Origin: a bacterium | GTDB lineage: Bacteria; Pseudomonadota; Gammaproteobacteria; Berkiellales; Berkiellaceae | DNA: 43,287 nt | Direction: 5' to 3' | Assembly (NCBI GenBank): GCA_009927065.1 | Contig: RFNU01000189.1 | Span: 1-43,287 of the forward strand | In this document: positions 7,743 to 16,658 of the stretch, piece after piece | Layout: each line of letters starts with the position of its first letter | Position numbering within the stretch: the first letter of the stretch is position 1 | Notes under the pieces: model-generated | What the model saw: the letters and a program-made list of their open reading frames with translations, nothing else | Database searches by the model: none | What the model was told of the DNA's origin: nothing | Made by a program: the position numbers and the translations under genes

Positions 7743-8030
7743 TTGAAAGCATTGTTAAGTTTCTTTTACGTCACCACTTGTATTTTATTGATACTATCTA
7801 TTTTAATGCAAAGTAGTAAAGGCGGCCAGTACGGAGCAGGCACCTCAACTTATGCTTCACGATCATTTTTTGGATCTGCTGGATCAAAAGGATTTTTATA
7901 CACAGCGACCAAATGGCTTATTGCATTTTTTTTCATATTAGCTTTTGTTCATATTGCTTATGATTATCGTATGATGAATAAAGCGGCTCAAAAAACTTCT
8001 TTATTACCGATAGACTTGATTAAGCAATAA
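7743..8030 (+). CDS. secG: Preprotein translocase subunit SecG
   Basis: Small inner-membrane subunit of the SecYEG channel. It has two membrane helices (about 4-22 and 55-74) around the conserved cytoplasmic loop with QSSKGGQYGAGTSTYASRS and FGSAGS, matching the family QQGKG...FGSSGSG. I choose TTG 7743 because GGAG (7732-7735) lies 7 bases upstream and the protein then begins MKALLSFFYV, as SecG orthologues do, for 95 residues. In-frame ATGs at 7698 and 7713 would add 15 or 10 residues without a clear SD. It precedes tRNA-Leu(GAG), as in E. coli (secG-leuU). The C-terminal tail of about 20 residues is polar and short. Confidence 0.93.
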   Translation: MKALLSFFYVTTCILLILSILMQSSKGGQYGAGTSTYASRSFFGSAGSKGFLYTATKWLIAFFFILAFVHIAYDYRMMNKAAQKTSLLPIDLIKQ

Positions 8031-8048
8031 GCTTATCCCTCATTTCAA

Positions 8049-8133
8049 GCCCAAGTGGTGGAATTGGTAGACACGCTATCTTGAGGGGGTAGTAGTTTCG
8101 GCTGTGCCGGTTCGAGTCCGGCCTTGGGCACCA
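8049..8133 (+). tRNA. leuU: tRNA-Leu (anticodon GAG)
   Basis: An 85-nt class II tRNA with acceptor GCCCAAG pairing with CTTGGGC, discriminator A and an encoded CCA. The anticodon stem CTATC/GGTAG encloses loop TTGAGGG, giving anticodon GAG (reads CTC/CTT). A short variable arm follows, then the T-arm GCCGG TTCGAGT CCGGC. It matches E. coli leuU closely in the D and anticodon arms and sits directly after secG, as in E. coli. Confidence 0.97.
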
Positions 8134-8402
8134 TCTCTATCTTTATTTCATTTGAAAAAATACTTTTTTAAAAAATCACTAATAATAGAATCATATATCT
8201 TATTGATCAAAGGCGATGTACTTCATCATATAAAATAATAACTCAACATACTGTTATTGTTTCCTTAACATGCTCATTAATAATAATAAAATTATTCTTT
8301 GAAAGAAAAAAATAATCTCCTTGCATAAAGTTATCTCACTCATGCCTCGTTATCAGTAAAAATATACTAAAATTATTAACAAGTTTCCCTAACTTTTTTA
8401 TT
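8134..8402. other. Intergenic region upstream of the nuo operon
   Basis: 269 very AT-rich bases between tRNA-Leu and nuoA. No gene is seen on either strand and no GC-rich terminator follows the tRNA. A -10-like TATACT at 8363-8368 lies 34 bases before the nuoA ATG and is the best candidate for the operon promoter, though no good -35 is seen at standard distance. The region also holds runs of A and T that could bend DNA or bind nucleoid proteins. Confidence 0.4.
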
Positions 8403-8762
8403 ATGTGGGATCAGTATAAAGCTTTAGTATATTTTTTCTTATTCGGTCTAATAATAGCTACCATCCCTCTTTTTGTAAGCAAATTCATTGCTCCTAAAAA
8501 TCCTTCTGTTGATAAGCTCAAAAGTTATGAATGCGGATTCGACGCGTTTTCTGATGCTCGATTTCAATTTGATATACGATTTTATTTGATAGCTATTCTT
8601 TTTATTATTTTTGATTTAGAAATGGCATTTTTATTTCCTTGGGCAATACTTATCAAGTCAGGGTTACACTCTGAAGGTTTTTTTGCAATGATTGCTTTTT
8701 TAATTATGCTTTTTGCTGGATTTTGTTATGAATGGAAAAAAGGGGCCTTAGAATGGGAGTAG
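8403..8762 (+). CDS. nuoA: NADH-quinone oxidoreductase subunit A
   Basis: Small membrane subunit of complex I at the junction with the quinone-binding arm. It has 119 residues, three predicted helices (about 9-28, 60-82, 87-110) and the family loop with KSYECGFDAF followed by RFYLIAILFIIFDLEMAF, whose acidic residues are conserved. First gene of the nuoA-N operon. ATG 8403 is the first possible start after an in-frame stop, yet no Shine-Dalgarno precedes it (the upstream sequence is T-rich), so initiation may depend on a short leader. The 3' end overlaps nuoB by 10 bases. Confidence 0.98.
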   Translation: MWDQYKALVYFFLFGLIIATIPLFVSKFIAPKNPSVDKLKSYECGFDAFSDARFQFDIRFYLIAILFIIFDLEMAFLFPWAILIKSGLHSEGFFAMIAFLIMLFAGFCYEWKKGALEWE

Positions 8763-9238
8763 AGCATCGTTCTCAAGAGTTGGGGTACATCACAGCCAGA
8801 CTGGAGGATTTAGTTGCTTGGGCCCGCTCAGGATCTGTTTGGCCAATGACTTTTGGATTGGCTTGTTGTGCCGTTGAGATGATGCATGCTGGTGCTTCTC
8901 GATTTGACCTCGATCGTTTTGGGATCATGCTGCGCCCAAGCCCGAGACAGTCTGATGTGATGATTATTGCAGGAACATTATGCAATAAGATGGCACCAGC
9001 ATTACGTCGCGTCTACGATCAGATGCCGGATCCTAAATGGGTTATTTCAATGGGATCTTGTGCTAACGGTGGTGGATACTATCATTATAGTTATTCAGTT
9101 GTACGGGGCTGCGATAGAATTGTTCCAGTCGATATTTATGTTCCTGGATGTCCGCCCACAGCAGAAGCATTAATTTATGGCATTTTACAATTACAAGAAA
9201 AAATCATGAATCAACATCGTAAGCAAGTTGAGCTATAA
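8753..9238 (+). CDS. nuoB: NADH-quinone oxidoreductase subunit B
   Basis: Peripheral-arm subunit carrying cluster N2, the last Fe-S centre before ubiquinone. From ATG 8753 it has 161 residues; the SD AGGGG (8741-8745) is 7 bases upstream, preferred over the ATG at 8732 that would add MEKRGLR. The cluster ligands are visible: adjacent Cys38-Cys39 in LACCAVEMMH, Cys103 in MGSCANGG and Cys133 in PGCPPTAEAL. The start overlaps the nuoA stop, indicating translational coupling. Confidence 0.98.
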   Translation: MGVEHRSQELGYITARLEDLVAWARSGSVWPMTFGLACCAVEMMHAGASRFDLDRFGIMLRPSPRQSDVMIIAGTLCNKMAPALRRVYDQMPDPKWVISMGSCANGGGYYHYSYSVVRGCDRIVPVDIYVPGCPPTAEALIYGILQLQEKIMNQHRKQVEL

Positions 9239-9249
9239 GTGAGTTCTCT

Positions 9250-9879
9250 ATGAATTTAAAAAGTATTTTAACGAGCCTCTTGGGTGATGGAGTGAATTGC
9301 TCAAGCACTCCTCAAGGAGAAATACAACTTCAAGTTGATCATTTATTATACTTTCCAGTGGCTCAGAGCCTTTTAAGAAATAACATAGTGCCTTTTGAAC
9401 AGCTTATTGATTTAACAGTTGTTGATTTGCTTTTTTATGGAAAAAGTGATTGGAAAACCCAAAAAGCAACAATGCAAGGCTTTAGCAGAGCAGTGTTAGA
9501 AAAGGATTTCCAACATGCTCAGCAGCCTCAACGATTTGAACTCGTCACTCATTTTTTATCGTATAAGACAAATAGTCGAGTTCGTTTGAAGAGCTTTATT
9601 CCAACAACTTTAGAAATGATGAGTTTATCTGAGCTGTGGCCTAATGCAGATTGGCATGAAAGAGAAGCTTTTGATTTATTTGGGGTAATCTTTAAAAACC
9701 ATAAGGATTTAAGAAGGATTTTAACAGACTATGGATTCGTAGGATTTCCTTTTAGAAAAGATTTTCCTGTTATCGGCGAAGTTGAATTGAGATATGATTA
9801 TGAACAAAAACGATGCATCTATGAACCAACATCTATTGAGGATAGAACATTAACCCCCAAAGTCATAAGACAAAGTTAG
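9250..9879 (+). CDS. nuoC: NADH-quinone oxidoreductase subunit C
   Basis: Peripheral-arm (30-kDa type) subunit with no cofactor, helping shape the connection to the membrane arm. It has 209 residues with the family signature WHEREAFDLFGVIF, the downstream LRRILTDYGFVGFPFRKDFP, and the C-terminal RYDYEQKRCIYEP. It is separate from nuoD, unlike the fused NuoCD of E. coli and as in Legionella, Coxiella and mitochondria. It lies 11 bases after nuoB and 18 before nuoD. Confidence 0.97.
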   Translation: MNLKSILTSLLGDGVNCSSTPQGEIQLQVDHLLYFPVAQSLLRNNIVPFEQLIDLTVVDLLFYGKSDWKTQKATMQGFSRAVLEKDFQHAQQPQRFELVTHFLSYKTNSRVRLKSFIPTTLEMMSLSELWPNADWHEREAFDLFGVIFKNHKDLRRILTDYGFVGFPFRKDFPVIGEVELRYDYEQKRCIYEPTSIEDRTLTPKVIRQS

Positions 9880-9897
9880 TAAGAGAGGCTTATTTTT

Positions 9898-11151
9898 ATG
9901 ACTGAACTTAAAAGCTATACGCTTAATTTTGGACCACAACATCCAGGCGCACACGGTGTATTACGCTTAGTCTTAGAGCTTGATGGAGAGATCGTTTTAC
10001 GAGCTGACCCACATATTGGATTATTACATCGTGCTACAGAAAAATTGGCTGAAACAAAGCCATATAATCAATCGATCGGTTATATGGATAGACTCGATTA
10101 TGTTTCAATGATGTGTAATGAACACGCATATGTCTTGGCTATTGAGCAATTGCTTGGAGTCACTCCACCGTTGCGCGCGCAGTACATTAGAGTGATGTTT
10201 GATGAAATCACTCGTCTATTAAATCATCTCCTGTGGCTTGGAGCACATGGCTTAGATATTGGTGCAATGAGTATGTTTTTGTACTGTTTCAAAGAACGAG
10301 AGACGCTTATGGACTGTTACGAAGCAGTCTCTGGTGCTAGGATGCATGCAAATTACTATCGTCCTGGTGGAGTCCATCGTGATCTTCCGAAAAAAATGCC
10401 TTTATATCAACCCTATCCAGGACAAAACCCTAAAGATGTTGAGAAACTTAATGAGCATCGTCATGGATCTTTCTTAGATTTTCTACAAGAGTTTATTTTC
10501 CAGTTTCCAAAAAGAATAGACGAATATGAAACATTGCTTACTGACAATCGTATCTGGAAACAGCGATTAGTTGGAATAGGAGTATTGACTCCAGAAAGAG
10601 CGATCGCTTTAGGTATGACCGGCCCTATGCTGAGAGGTAGTGGAGTTGCTTGGGATTTACGAAAGAAACAGCCTTATGAGGTTTACCATCTTCTTGATTT
10701 TGACATTCCTATTGGGAAAGAAGGTGATTGTTATGATCGCTATTTAGTTCGCATAGAAGAAATGAGGCAATCAACAAAAATTATTCAGCAATGTATTGAT
10801 TGGCTTAGAATCAATCCAGGTATAGTAAAAGTCGATAATCATAAAATCACGCCACCGGAACAATCCCAGATGAAAGAAGGGATGGAGGAAATGATCCATC
10901 ATTTCAAATTGTTTAGCGAAGGATATTGTGTGCCTAAAGGGGAAATTTATAGTGCAATCGAACATCCTAAAGGAGAATTAGGTGTTTATTTAGTTTCTGA
11001 TGGAGCGAATAAACCTTATCGTATGAAAGTCAGAACAGCAAGTTTTACCCATTTATCAGCACTTAATGAAATGGTTAAAGGTCACATGCTTGCTGATGTT
11101 GTAACGATTATAGGGACAATGGATATTATTTTTGGGGAAATCGATAGATGA
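9898..11151 (+). CDS. nuoD: NADH-quinone oxidoreductase subunit D
   Basis: Peripheral-arm 49-kDa subunit that forms the quinone pocket together with NuoB. The 417 residues begin with the conserved LNFGPQHPGAHGVLRL, which contains the quinone-site His and the loop before it, then DPHIGLLHRATEKLAE, and finish with the typical IIGTMDIIFGEIDR. Length is normal for the unfused form. The stop overlaps the nuoE start as ATGA, which implies coupled translation. Confidence 0.98.
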   Translation: MTELKSYTLNFGPQHPGAHGVLRLVLELDGEIVLRADPHIGLLHRATEKLAETKPYNQSIGYMDRLDYVSMMCNEHAYVLAIEQLLGVTPPLRAQYIRVMFDEITRLLNHLLWLGAHGLDIGAMSMFLYCFKERETLMDCYEAVSGARMHANYYRPGGVHRDLPKKMPLYQPYPGQNPKDVEKLNEHRHGSFLDFLQEFIFQFPKRIDEYETLLTDNRIWKQRLVGIGVLTPERAIALGMTGPMLRGSGVAWDLRKKQPYEVYHLLDFDIPIGKEGDCYDRYLVRIEEMRQSTKIIQQCIDWLRINPGIVKVDNHKITPPEQSQMKEGMEEMIHHFKLFSEGYCVPKGEIYSAIEHPKGELGVYLVSDGANKPYRMKVRTASFTHLSALNEMVKGHMLADVVTIIGTMDIIFGEIDR

Positions 11152-11633
11152 GGAATCCTCTTTTACCAGATGACGTGTATGCAGCGATAGATAAGGCAGT
11201 AGCAAAATACCCTGTCGGCCAACAACGTTCAGCAACAAAAGCTGCATTGATGTTAGTACAGCGTTTCAATAAAGGATACTTAACAACACCATTAATGGAT
11301 GCTGTTGCAGAGTATTTATTATTACCACCTATAGCTGTTTATGAAGTTGCAAGCTTTTATACTCTCTTTGAATCTGAGCCTGTTGGGGTATACAAAATAT
11401 CTCTTTGTACCAATGTTTCTTGCTATCTGCGTGGATGCGAAGATATTAAAGATTATCTTTTTAAGCGGTTGCAAATAAAATTTGGTGAAACCACTGAAGA
11501 TAAACGCTTTACTTTAAAAGAAGTAGAGTGTTTGGCTGCATGTACTCAAGCCCCTGCGATGCAAATTAATGGAGACTATCATGAAAATCTTACTCTTGAG
11601 TCCATTGAAAAGATTTTAGCTGAGTTGGAGTAA
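11148..11633 (+). CDS. nuoE: NADH-quinone oxidoreductase subunit E
   Basis: Peripheral-arm 24-kDa subunit with a thioredoxin-like fold holding the [2Fe-2S] cluster N1a near FMN. It has 161 residues. The four ligands are Cys87 and Cys92 in LCTNVSCYLRG (C-x4-C) and Cys128 and Cys132 in VECLAACTQAP (C-x3-C). The helical N-terminal domain contains the usual VAEYL and EVASFYTLF motifs. It overlaps nuoD by 4 bases, and nuoF begins 3 bases after its stop. Confidence 0.98.
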   Translation: MRNPLLPDDVYAAIDKAVAKYPVGQQRSATKAALMLVQRFNKGYLTTPLMDAVAEYLLLPPIAVYEVASFYTLFESEPVGVYKISLCTNVSCYLRGCEDIKDYLFKRLQIKFGETTEDKRFTLKEVECLAACTQAPAMQINGDYHENLTLESIEKILAELE

Positions 11634-11636
11634 AGA

Positions 11637-12893
11637 ATGATTTATAACCAAGTTTGCTATCGTACATTAGGAAGAGACAACCCATCCTCTCTTCAAGTCT
11701 ATCAACAGTTAGGCGGTTACAGCGTTATTAAAAAAATCCTTGATGAAAAACGCACTGCTGAAAGTATTATTGAAGAGTTAAAGCGCTCAAATCTTAGAGG
11801 AAGAGGTGGAGCTGGATTTCCTACAGGATTGAAATGGAGTTTTATGCCCATTCATCGTTCTGTTGAAAAATATGTTCTATGCAACTCTGATGAAAGCGAG
11901 CCTGGTGCATGTAAAGACAGAGATATTTTGCGATTTAATCCCCATCAAGTGATAGAAGGCATTATAATTGCTGCCTATGTGACCGGAGCTAAAGTCGGCT
12001 ACAACTATATGCGTGGAGAGTTTGAGAAAGAGCCTTATCAACGCATGGAGAAAGCATTACACGAAGCTTATCAAGCAGGATTTCTTGGAGAAAATATTCT
12101 TGGCTCAACATTTAGTTTTGATCTTCATAATGTTTTGGGGGCGGGATCTTATGTTTGTGGAGAAGAAACGGCCTTAATGGAGTCTCTTGAAGGAAAAAAA
12201 GGATTGCCTCGATTTAAACCCCCTTTTCCTGCAAATTTTGGATTATATGGGTGTCCAACTAATATTAATAATACTGAAACTTATGCTTCCGTTCCCGTTA
12301 TTTTACAACAAGGCAGCGACTGGTTTTCAAAACTAGGAAAACCTAATAATGGTGGTACAAAAATATTTAGTGTTTCAGGGCATGTGAATCGTCCAGGAAA
12401 TTATGAACTGAGTCTTGGTGTAAGTTTTAAAGATTTATTAAATCTTGCTGGGGGAGTCTGGAAAAATCGAGCTTTAAAAGCAGTTATACCCGGAGGATCA
12501 TCTACACCGATCTTACCTAAAGATATTATCCTAGAATGCACCATGGATTATGATAATTTAGCTAAAGCAGGATCACTATTAGGATCCGGCTCAGTCATAG
12601 TGCTTGATGAAACAACAGATATGCCTGCTTTATTGGAAAGAATTTCATTGTTCTACTATAGAGAGTCTTGCGGACAGTGTAGTCCTTGTCGTGAAGGTAC
12701 AGGTTGGCTGTGGCGCATATTGAACAGAATTAATAAAGGAGAGGGGAAGTTAGAAGATCTTGCAGAGCTTGATCGTGTTGCAAGCAATATAGCGGGTAGG
12801 ACTATTTGCGCTTTAGGAGATGCTGCCTCTATGCCTGTTCGATCATTTTTAAAACATTATCGTGATGAGTTCGAGCAAAAAATCAGGATATAG
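11637..12893 (+). CDS. nuoF: NADH-quinone oxidoreductase subunit F (NADH- and FMN-binding)
   Basis: The 51-kDa subunit where NADH is oxidised; it binds FMN and the [4Fe-4S] cluster N3. The 418 residues include the glycine-rich GRGGAGFPTGLKW (from residue 55), the NSDESEPGACKDR segment, the GAGSYVCGEETALMESLEG motif, and cluster ligands Cys345, Cys348 and Cys351 in SCGQCSPCREGTGW plus Cys391 in TICALGDAA. SD GGAG lies at 11627-11630. It lies 3 bases after nuoE and 11 before nuoG. Confidence 0.98.
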   Translation: MIYNQVCYRTLGRDNPSSLQVYQQLGGYSVIKKILDEKRTAESIIEELKRSNLRGRGGAGFPTGLKWSFMPIHRSVEKYVLCNSDESEPGACKDRDILRFNPHQVIEGIIIAAYVTGAKVGYNYMRGEFEKEPYQRMEKALHEAYQAGFLGENILGSTFSFDLHNVLGAGSYVCGEETALMESLEGKKGLPRFKPPFPANFGLYGCPTNINNTETYASVPVILQQGSDWFSKLGKPNNGGTKIFSVSGHVNRPGNYELSLGVSFKDLLNLAGGVWKNRALKAVIPGGSSTPILPKDIILECTMDYDNLAKAGSLLGSGSVIVLDETTDMPALLERISLFYYRESCGQCSPCREGTGWLWRILNRINKGEGKLEDLAELDRVASNIAGRTICALGDAASMPVRSFLKHYRDEFEQKIRI

Positions 12894-12904
12894 GAAATAA
12901 CACA

Positions 12905-15139
12905 ATGAGTCTTACTATCACTATTGATGGCCAACAATATGAAGCAGAACAAGGAGCGATGATTATTGAAATCGCCGATAGAGTTGGAGTTAAGATTCCA
13001 AGATTCTGTTATCATCCATCACTCTCTATTGCCGCTAATTGTCGCATGTGTTTAGTAGAAACAAGTAATTCGTCTAGACCAGTGCCCGCGTGTGCAACTC
13101 CCATTATTGATGGAATGGTTGTTTCCACTTTAAGTCAGAAAACACAAGACGCACAAAAATCAGTCTTGGAATTTTTGCTGATCAATCATCCTTTAGATTG
13201 TCCTATTTGTGATCAAGGAGGTGAATGCGAGCTTCAAGATTTATCATTAGAATATGGAAATAATCAAAGCTATTATCATGAAACAAAAAGAACAGTTCCT
13301 GATTTAAGTTTAGGACCACTTATTGCAACTGATATGACACGTTGTATTCATTGTACTCGCTGTGTTCGTTTTGGGACAGAAATTGCAGGAATAAGAGAAA
13401 TGGGTGCCACTGGCCGCACAGAGTTTATGCGTATAGGAACCTTTTTAGAATCTGAATTGAGATCTGAGCTGTCGGGTAATATTATTGATTTGTGTCCTGT
13501 TGGGGCGTTAACATCAAAACCTAATAGATTTATTGGGCGCTCATGGGAGTTTAAGCAGAAAGACGGTCTTGCTATACATGATAGTTGTTTTTCATCAGTA
13601 CATTGGAATGTTTTGCACGATCAACTTAAAAGAGTTTTACCCAGAGCAAATGATAGAATGAATGAAATATGGTTGAGCGATAGAGATAGATTTTCTTACC
13701 TTGGCTTGAATCATCTTAGTCGCTTAAATTCCCCTAAGATAAAAATCAATAATCAATGGGTGACTTGCAGTTGGAATAGAGCGATCGAAGAAATTAAATA
13801 TCTTGTTCAGCATCACCAGGCTGACTCTATAACAGGGCTTTATCACTCAATAGTCTCAATGGAAGAGTCCAAATTATTTAACGAATTAATTTTACGATTA
13901 ACCGGCAATCAAAAAATAGGATATCTTGTTAATCACTCAGATACTTTTAGTTCACCATTACCATTTACATGTGCTGACCTTAAAAATCAGCCTTTATTGA
14001 TCATTGGAACAAATTTTAATTTAGAACACCCTATATTAGCGCATCATGTGCGCCAATCATTATTCCAAGGCAATAATGTTTTTCATATAGGTTCGCTTGA
14101 TGAACAAATGGGGATGCAAGGCTTAAAGCAAATAGTCAAAAACCCTCAGGATTTCACACAAACACTTATTAATATTTTAAAGAAAGATGTTTCCCCTGCT
14201 CTTTCTGATCAAGATCAATTCTTTAAAAACGAATTAATCAGTTCAAATCAACCGTTCAATATCTTATTGAGTGCATCGATGCGATATTGCTTTGATTATG
14301 ATCATATTATCGAATTAGCGCATGAACTAGTTGCACTTTATGGGGGTAAAGTAGGGGTCTTAAGTCAAGCTAATGCTATTGGTTGTCAACAACAAATCCC
14401 AGATAGAGAGTTTTTTGATTATCAATGCAAATTAGCATTTACCTTGCATTTAGAGCCAGAAGATTATGCTCATGATCAAAAAGCGAGAGAATGGATTGAG
14501 AACGCAGATGACTTGATTGCTTTAACAGCATTTGAGCATCCAAGTGTTATGCAAAAAGCAACCATCATGTTACCCGCTGGCTTATTAGCTGAGAATGAGG
14601 GTCACTATTTCAATTGCTTTGGAGCGGCTGAATTTTCCAACCAAGGTGTTCATGGATTAGGCGAAACAAAACCAGCTTGGAAAATTTTGGCAGTTCTGAT
14701 CGAAACTTTAACCACAATCGATACAGTATATCGTTCTGTTCATGATATTCCCGTCAACTCTCAACACTCTCAACATACTGGCCTAAAAACAAAAAAACCT
14801 TTGATATCATATGATATCGATCAAAAAAACCATTCTCTTTTAGTCATTCAACATCCATATGCATTAGATCCTTTGTTACGTCGTAGTGAGGCTTTGCAGG
14901 CAACACAAGATGCTTTATTGCGTCACGAACTTTGGCTCAGCTCTGATCTTTTCGCACTCTACTCACTCAAAAATGGCGAAAAAGTAAGACTGGTTTTTAA
15001 TGATGGCTCTTCTTTTGAAAAATCAGTGAGAGAAGAAAATAAATTAGCAGGTAATACAATCATTTATTGGGCCGGATTATTTTATGAAGAAGTGCCTGTC
15101 ATCAGTGGTCCTGTTCAATTAAGGAAGGTGTCGTTTTGA
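12905..15139 (+). CDS. nuoG: NADH-quinone oxidoreductase subunit G
   Basis: Largest peripheral-arm subunit, carrying an electron-transfer Fe-S chain. The N-terminal ferredoxin domain has [2Fe-2S] ligands Cys35, Cys46, Cys49 and Cys63. Next come the His/Cys cluster region (HPLDCPICDQGGECELQ) and the [4Fe-4S] region (CIHCTRCVRF ... DLCPVGALTSKP). The remaining ~500 residues are a degenerate molybdopterin-oxidoreductase domain. The 744 residues are close to the usual length; no N7-type extra Cys motif was noticed. The stop TGA overlaps the nuoH start codon (TTGA). Confidence 0.97.
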   Translation: MSLTITIDGQQYEAEQGAMIIEIADRVGVKIPRFCYHPSLSIAANCRMCLVETSNSSRPVPACATPIIDGMVVSTLSQKTQDAQKSVLEFLLINHPLDCPICDQGGECELQDLSLEYGNNQSYYHETKRTVPDLSLGPLIATDMTRCIHCTRCVRFGTEIAGIREMGATGRTEFMRIGTFLESELRSELSGNIIDLCPVGALTSKPNRFIGRSWEFKQKDGLAIHDSCFSSVHWNVLHDQLKRVLPRANDRMNEIWLSDRDRFSYLGLNHLSRLNSPKIKINNQWVTCSWNRAIEEIKYLVQHHQADSITGLYHSIVSMEESKLFNELILRLTGNQKIGYLVNHSDTFSSPLPFTCADLKNQPLLIIGTNFNLEHPILAHHVRQSLFQGNNVFHIGSLDEQMGMQGLKQIVKNPQDFTQTLINILKKDVSPALSDQDQFFKNELISSNQPFNILLSASMRYCFDYDHIIELAHELVALYGGKVGVLSQANAIGCQQQIPDREFFDYQCKLAFTLHLEPEDYAHDQKAREWIENADDLIALTAFEHPSVMQKATIMLPAGLLAENEGHYFNCFGAAEFSNQGVHGLGETKPAWKILAVLIETLTTIDTVYRSVHDIPVNSQHSQHTGLKTKKPLISYDIDQKNHSLLVIQHPYALDPLLRRSEALQATQDALLRHELWLSSDLFALYSLKNGEKVRLVFNDGSSFEKSVREENKLAGNTIIYWAGLFYEEVPVISGPVQLRKVSF

Positions 15140-16152
15140 TTATTCCTATTATTTTGCAAGAAATCTTAAAAACATTGATCGTTGTTATAAGTGTTCTGTT
15201 AGGAATGGCTTATTTAACGTACGCTGAGCGTCGAGTTATTGGTTTTATACAATCACGATTAGGCCCCAACAGGGTAGGTCCATACGGATTATTGCAACCA
15301 TTTGCTGATGGTTTGAAATTAATTGCAAAAGAAAGTATTCAGCCGACGCTTTCGAATAAAGGATTATTTCAGGCCGCTCCCATTATTGCTTTTACTACCG
15401 CCATAGCTGTATGGGGATTGCTACCGATTAGCCCAAAGGGTTTTTTTGTAGAGAGCGACATAGGATTGTTGATGTTATTAACATTGAACTCTATAGGCGT
15501 GTACGGGATTATGATTGCCGGCTGGGCTTCAAATTCAAAATATGCACTTTTAGGATCATTACGCTCAGCAGCACAGGTGCTTTCCTATGAAATAGGTATG
15601 GGAGTTTCTTTTATTGCCGTTATTATGGCCTCAGGTAGTATGAATTTGAAGCAAATTATTCTTGGACAAACAGGATCTATTTTAAATTGGTATATTATTC
15701 CGCTTTTTCCTCTTTTTATTATTTATTGGATCTGTGCGTTAGCAGAAACCAATCGATTACCTTTTGATGTTGCTGAAGGAGAGTCAGAGCTCGTCGGTGG
15801 TTACCATGTTGAATATTCAGGATGGAATTTCGCATTATTTTTTCTTGCTGAATATATAAATATGATCGTTGTTTCTGTCTTAGCGACTATTTTGTTTTTG
15901 GGAGGATATCTATCGCCCTTCGAAAATACATTCATAGGCCTGTATTTACAATGGATACCGCCGACTTTTTGGCTTATGTTAAAAACAGCGGTTATGTTAT
16001 TTTCATTTCTTTGGATTAGAGCAACATTACCTAGATATCGATACGATCAACTGATGCGACTAGGATGGAAAATACTGATTCCTAGCGCTTGTCTTTGGTT
16101 GTTTCTTGTTATGTTCATGGCTCAATACCATGTTGGACCATGGTTTAAATAG
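15136..16152 (+). CDS. nuoH: NADH-quinone oxidoreductase subunit H
   Basis: Membrane subunit that forms the floor of the quinone chamber and links redox chemistry to the proton channels. It has 338 residues with about eight helices. Conserved loops are RLGPNRVGPYGLLQPFADG, the acidic ETNRLPFDVAEGESELVGG and the YHVEYSG that follows. The start is TTG at 15136, within the nuoG stop and preceded by a strong AAGGAAGG SD; no alternative ATG fits the family N-terminus. Confidence 0.97.
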   Translation: MIIPIILQEILKTLIVVISVLLGMAYLTYAERRVIGFIQSRLGPNRVGPYGLLQPFADGLKLIAKESIQPTLSNKGLFQAAPIIAFTTAIAVWGLLPISPKGFFVESDIGLLMLLTLNSIGVYGIMIAGWASNSKYALLGSLRSAAQVLSYEIGMGVSFIAVIMASGSMNLKQIILGQTGSILNWYIIPLFPLFIIYWICALAETNRLPFDVAEGESELVGGYHVEYSGWNFALFFLAEYINMIVVSVLATILFLGGYLSPFENTFIGLYLQWIPPTFWLMLKTAVMLFSFLWIRATLPRYRYDQLMRLGWKILIPSACLWLFLVMFMAQYHVGPWFK

Positions 16153-16160
16153 GAATTATC

Positions 16161-16640
16161 ATGAAAAAATATTCATATGCAAAAGGATTATATCAGTGGT
16201 TACTCGTTGATATCATTCAAGGGCTATCTTTAACAGCGAGTTATTTTTTCGCAAGAAAAATTACAATAGCTTACCCTGAGCAAGAAATACCTCGTTCATC
16301 TCGGTTTAGAGGTATTCACGCATTAAGGAAATATCCTAATGGAGAAGAACGTTGTATTGCTTGCAAGTTATGTGAAGCCGTCTGTCCTGCGTTAGCTATT
16401 ACAATTGATTCTCATGAACGTGAAGATGGCTCTAGAAGAACAACACGTTATGAAATAGATCTTTTTAAATGTATTTTTTGTGGTTTATGTGAAGAGAGCT
16501 GTCCTGTAGATGCAATAGTGGAAACTAAACAATCACATTATGCTATTTTGGAGAGAGGATATAATATTTTAGATAAACCGTTGTTATTAGCCCTTGGTGA
16601 GCGTTATGAAGAAGAAATTGCGCACGATCGATTACAATAA
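16161..16640 (+). CDS. nuoI: NADH-quinone oxidoreductase subunit I
   Basis: Peripheral-arm 23-kDa ferredoxin-like subunit carrying two [4Fe-4S] clusters (N6a and N6b) that pass electrons to NuoB. It has 159 residues. The first motif is CIACKLCEAVCP (Cys65, 68, 71, 75) and the second CIFCGLCEESCP (Cys104, 107, 110, 114). The N-terminal amphipathic segment that lies on the membrane is present. SD GGAA lies 8 bases after nuoH. Confidence 0.98.
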   Translation: MKKYSYAKGLYQWLLVDIIQGLSLTASYFFARKITIAYPEQEIPRSSRFRGIHALRKYPNGEERCIACKLCEAVCPALAITIDSHEREDGSRRTTRYEIDLFKCIFCGLCEESCPVDAIVETKQSHYAILERGYNILDKPLLLALGERYEEEIAHDRLQ

Positions 16641-16658
16641 GAATACAAGGAGTCATTC

